6,261 bases of DNA. Source: an uncultured Tabrizicola sp. (GTDB lineage Bacteria > Pseudomonadota > Alphaproteobacteria > Rhodobacterales > Rhodobacteraceae). The position numbers and the translations under genes are program-made. The stretch is from NCBI GenBank assembly GCA_937858255.1, contig CALLZQ010000106.1, positions 1 to 6,261 of the forward strand, read 5' to 3'. This document shows, piece after piece, positions 4,874-6,261 of the stretch; positions within the stretch are counted from its first letter, which is position 1; each line of letters opens with the position of its first letter. The notes beneath the pieces were generated by a model, which worked only from the letters and a program-made list of their open reading frames with translations, was not told the DNA's origin and did not search any database.

Positions 4874-6261
4874 ATGTTCGAAAGCCTCTCAGAACGCCTT
4901 GGCGGTGTCTTTGACCGTCTGACCAAGCAGGGCGCGCTGACCGAGGCTGACGTGACCGCCGCCCTGCGCGAAGTGCGTGTGGCCCTGCTGGAGGCTGACG
5001 TTTCGCTGCCCGTCGCCCGCGACTTCATCAAGCGGGTGCAGGACAAGGCGACCGGCGTCGCCGTCACCAAATCGGTGACCCCCGGCCAGATGGTCGTCAA
5101 GTTCGTCCATGACGAACTGGTGAAATTCCTCGCCGGCGACGGCCCGGCCGACGCGCTCAAGATCGACAACCCGCCTGCCGCCATCCTGATGGTCGGTCTG
5201 CAAGGCTCGGGCAAGACCACCACTACCGCCAAACTTGCCAAGCGTCTGAAAGACCGCAACGGCAAGCGGGTGCTGATGGCCAGCCTTGATACCAACCGCC
5301 CGGCGGCGATGGAGCAGTTGCAGATCCTCGGCGGCCAGATCGGCGTTGATACCCTGCCGATCGTCAAGGGCGAAACCGCCCCGCAAATCGCCAAACGCGC
5401 CAAGACCCAGGCCAGCCTTGGCGGCTATGACGTCCTCTTCCTCGATACCGCAGGCCGCCTGCATATCGACGAAGTGCTGATGGATGAGGTGCAATCCGTC
5501 CGCGACATCGCCCAGCCACGCGAAACCCTGCTGGTCGTCGATGGTCTGACCGGTCAGGATGCCGTCAACGTCGCCACCGAATTTGACGGCAAGGTCGGTA
5601 TCTCGGGCGTCGTCCTGACCCGGATGGACGGCGATGGCCGTGGCGGCGCGGCCCTGTCGATGCGCGCTGTCACCGGCAAGCCCATCCGCTTCGTCGGCCT
5701 TGGCGAAAAGATGGACGCGCTGGAAACGTTCGAGGCCGAGCGCGTCGCGGGCCGCATCCTTGGCATGGGTGACATCGTCGCCCTTGTCGAAAAGGCGCAG
5801 GAAACGTTTGAGGCTGAGCAGGCCGAACGCATGGCCAAGCGCTTTGCCAAGGGTCTGTTCAACATGAACGACCTCAAGATGCAGCTTGAGCAGATGATGA
5901 AGATGGGCGGCATGCAGGGCCTGATGGGCATGCTGCCGGGTATGGGCAAGATGGCCAAGGCCGCCGAAGAGGCGGGCTTTGACGACCGCATGCTGCGCCG
6001 CCAGATCGCGCTGATCAACTCGATGACCAAGAAAGAGCGCGCCAACCCCGACATGCTGCAAGCCAGCCGCAAAAAGCGCATCGCTGCCGGGGCGGGGCTG
6101 GAGGTTTCCGAACTTAACCGCCTGCTGAAACAGCACAAGCAGATGGCCGACATGATGAAAAAGGTCGGCAAGGGCGGCGGCATGAAGCAGATGGTCAAGC
6201 AGATGATGGGCAAGGGCGGCATGCCGGACCCGTCGAAAATGTCGCCCGCCGAGCTTGAGGC
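4874..6261 (+). CDS. ffh: Signal recognition particle protein Ffh (SRP54 GTPase), 3' end cut by window edge
   Basis: The protein subunit of the bacterial signal recognition particle. It binds signal sequences of nascent membrane proteins on ribosomes together with 4.5S RNA, and docks on FtsY through paired GTPase domains. The first 462 residues are visible. The N domain is a four-helix bundle (about 1-85, with ALLEADVSLPVARDF at 37-51). The G domain follows with the P-loop GLQGSGKTT (108-116), DTNRPAA (139-145), DTAGR (191-195), TRMDGDGRGG (249-258, carrying the base-specificity Asp252) and GLGEK (275-279). The Met-rich M domain runs from about 328, with the finger-loop region QMMKMGGMQGLMGMLPGM (340-357) and the RNA-binding helix-turn-helix including NSMTKKERANPDML (382-395) and SRKKRIAAGAG (398-408). 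Motif order and spacing are complete. Alphaproteobacterial Ffh is usually near 500 residues, so only the C-terminal tail is missing. AGGAG (4861-4865) lies eight bases before the ATG, and an in-frame TGA at 4844 excludes longer starts. Ribosomal protein S16 genes often follow ffh, but that lies outside the window. Confidence 0.99.
   Translation, partial: MFESLSERLGGVFDRLTKQGALTEADVTAALREVRVALLEADVSLPVARDFIKRVQDKATGVAVTKSVTPGQMVVKFVHDELVKFLAGDGPADALKIDNPPAAILMVGLQGSGKTTTTAKLAKRLKDRNGKRVLMASLDTNRPAAMEQLQILGGQIGVDTLPIVKGETAPQIAKRAKTQASLGGYDVLFLDTAGRLHIDEVLMDEVQSVRDIAQPRETLLVVDGLTGQDAVNVATEFDGKVGISGVVLTRMDGDGRGGAALSMRAVTGKPIRFVGLGEKMDALETFEAERVAGRILGMGDIVALVEKAQETFEAEQAERMAKRFAKGLFNMNDLKMQLEQMMKMGGMQGLMGMLPGMGKMAKAAEEAGFDDRMLRRQIALINSMTKKERANPDMLQASRKKRIAAGAGLEVSELNRLLKQHKQMADMMKKVGKGGGMKQMVKQMMGKGGMPDPSKMSPAELE

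Noticed and set aside
4889..6136. A 415-codon minus-strand open frame opposite ffh
   Set aside because: It is the antisense shadow of Ffh, with no family features and His/Leu/Gly-biased composition. The plus-strand frame carries every Ffh motif.

Overview
The window is high-GC chromosomal DNA from an alphaproteobacterium, most likely of the Rhodobacteraceae/Paracoccaceae (Paracoccus- or Rhodobacter-like). This rests on strong G/C preference at third codon positions, on the signatures of the Ffh protein (DTNRPAA, TRMDGDGRGG, Met-rich M domain), and on the general style of the CspA-type protein and small membrane proteins. The genus is an inference. There is no sign of a phage, plasmid, insertion sequence, CRISPR array, tRNA or rRNA.

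Layout, left to right. (1) The left edge cuts through a minus-strand family IV (HSL-like) alpha/beta-hydrolase esterase, with start at 617. (2) Divergent from it is a plus-strand 142-residue protein that looks like a degenerate response-regulator receiver domain (766-1194). It ends at a perfectly palindromic bidirectional terminator (1218-1245). (3) Four genes follow on the minus strand. Read in transcription order they are a LysR-type regulator (start 3823), an EamA/DMT-family exporter 15 bp downstream of it, a 73-residue two-helix membrane protein, and a CspA-family cold-shock protein with a long 5' leader. (4) Divergent from the LysR gene is a plus-strand gene for an exported 173-residue protein with three copies of a ~21-residue motif (4048-4569). 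A strong foldable leader hairpin precedes it and an excellent intrinsic terminator follows it. (5) The 304-base gap 4570-4873 holds two consecutive terminator-like hairpins and a plausible sigma-70-type promoter, and a very short possible upstream ORF. (6) The right edge cuts through ffh, the signal recognition particle GTPase, from 4874 onward; 462 codons are visible.

How the genes relate. LysR plus EamA is a credible regulator-transporter operon. The divergent repeat protein shares the LysR upstream region, so it may be a LysR target, but that is inference. Ffh, the cold-shock protein and the esterase are independent units bounded by terminators. The window is mostly ordinary core genome. 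The least explained item is the exported three-repeat protein with its structured leader.
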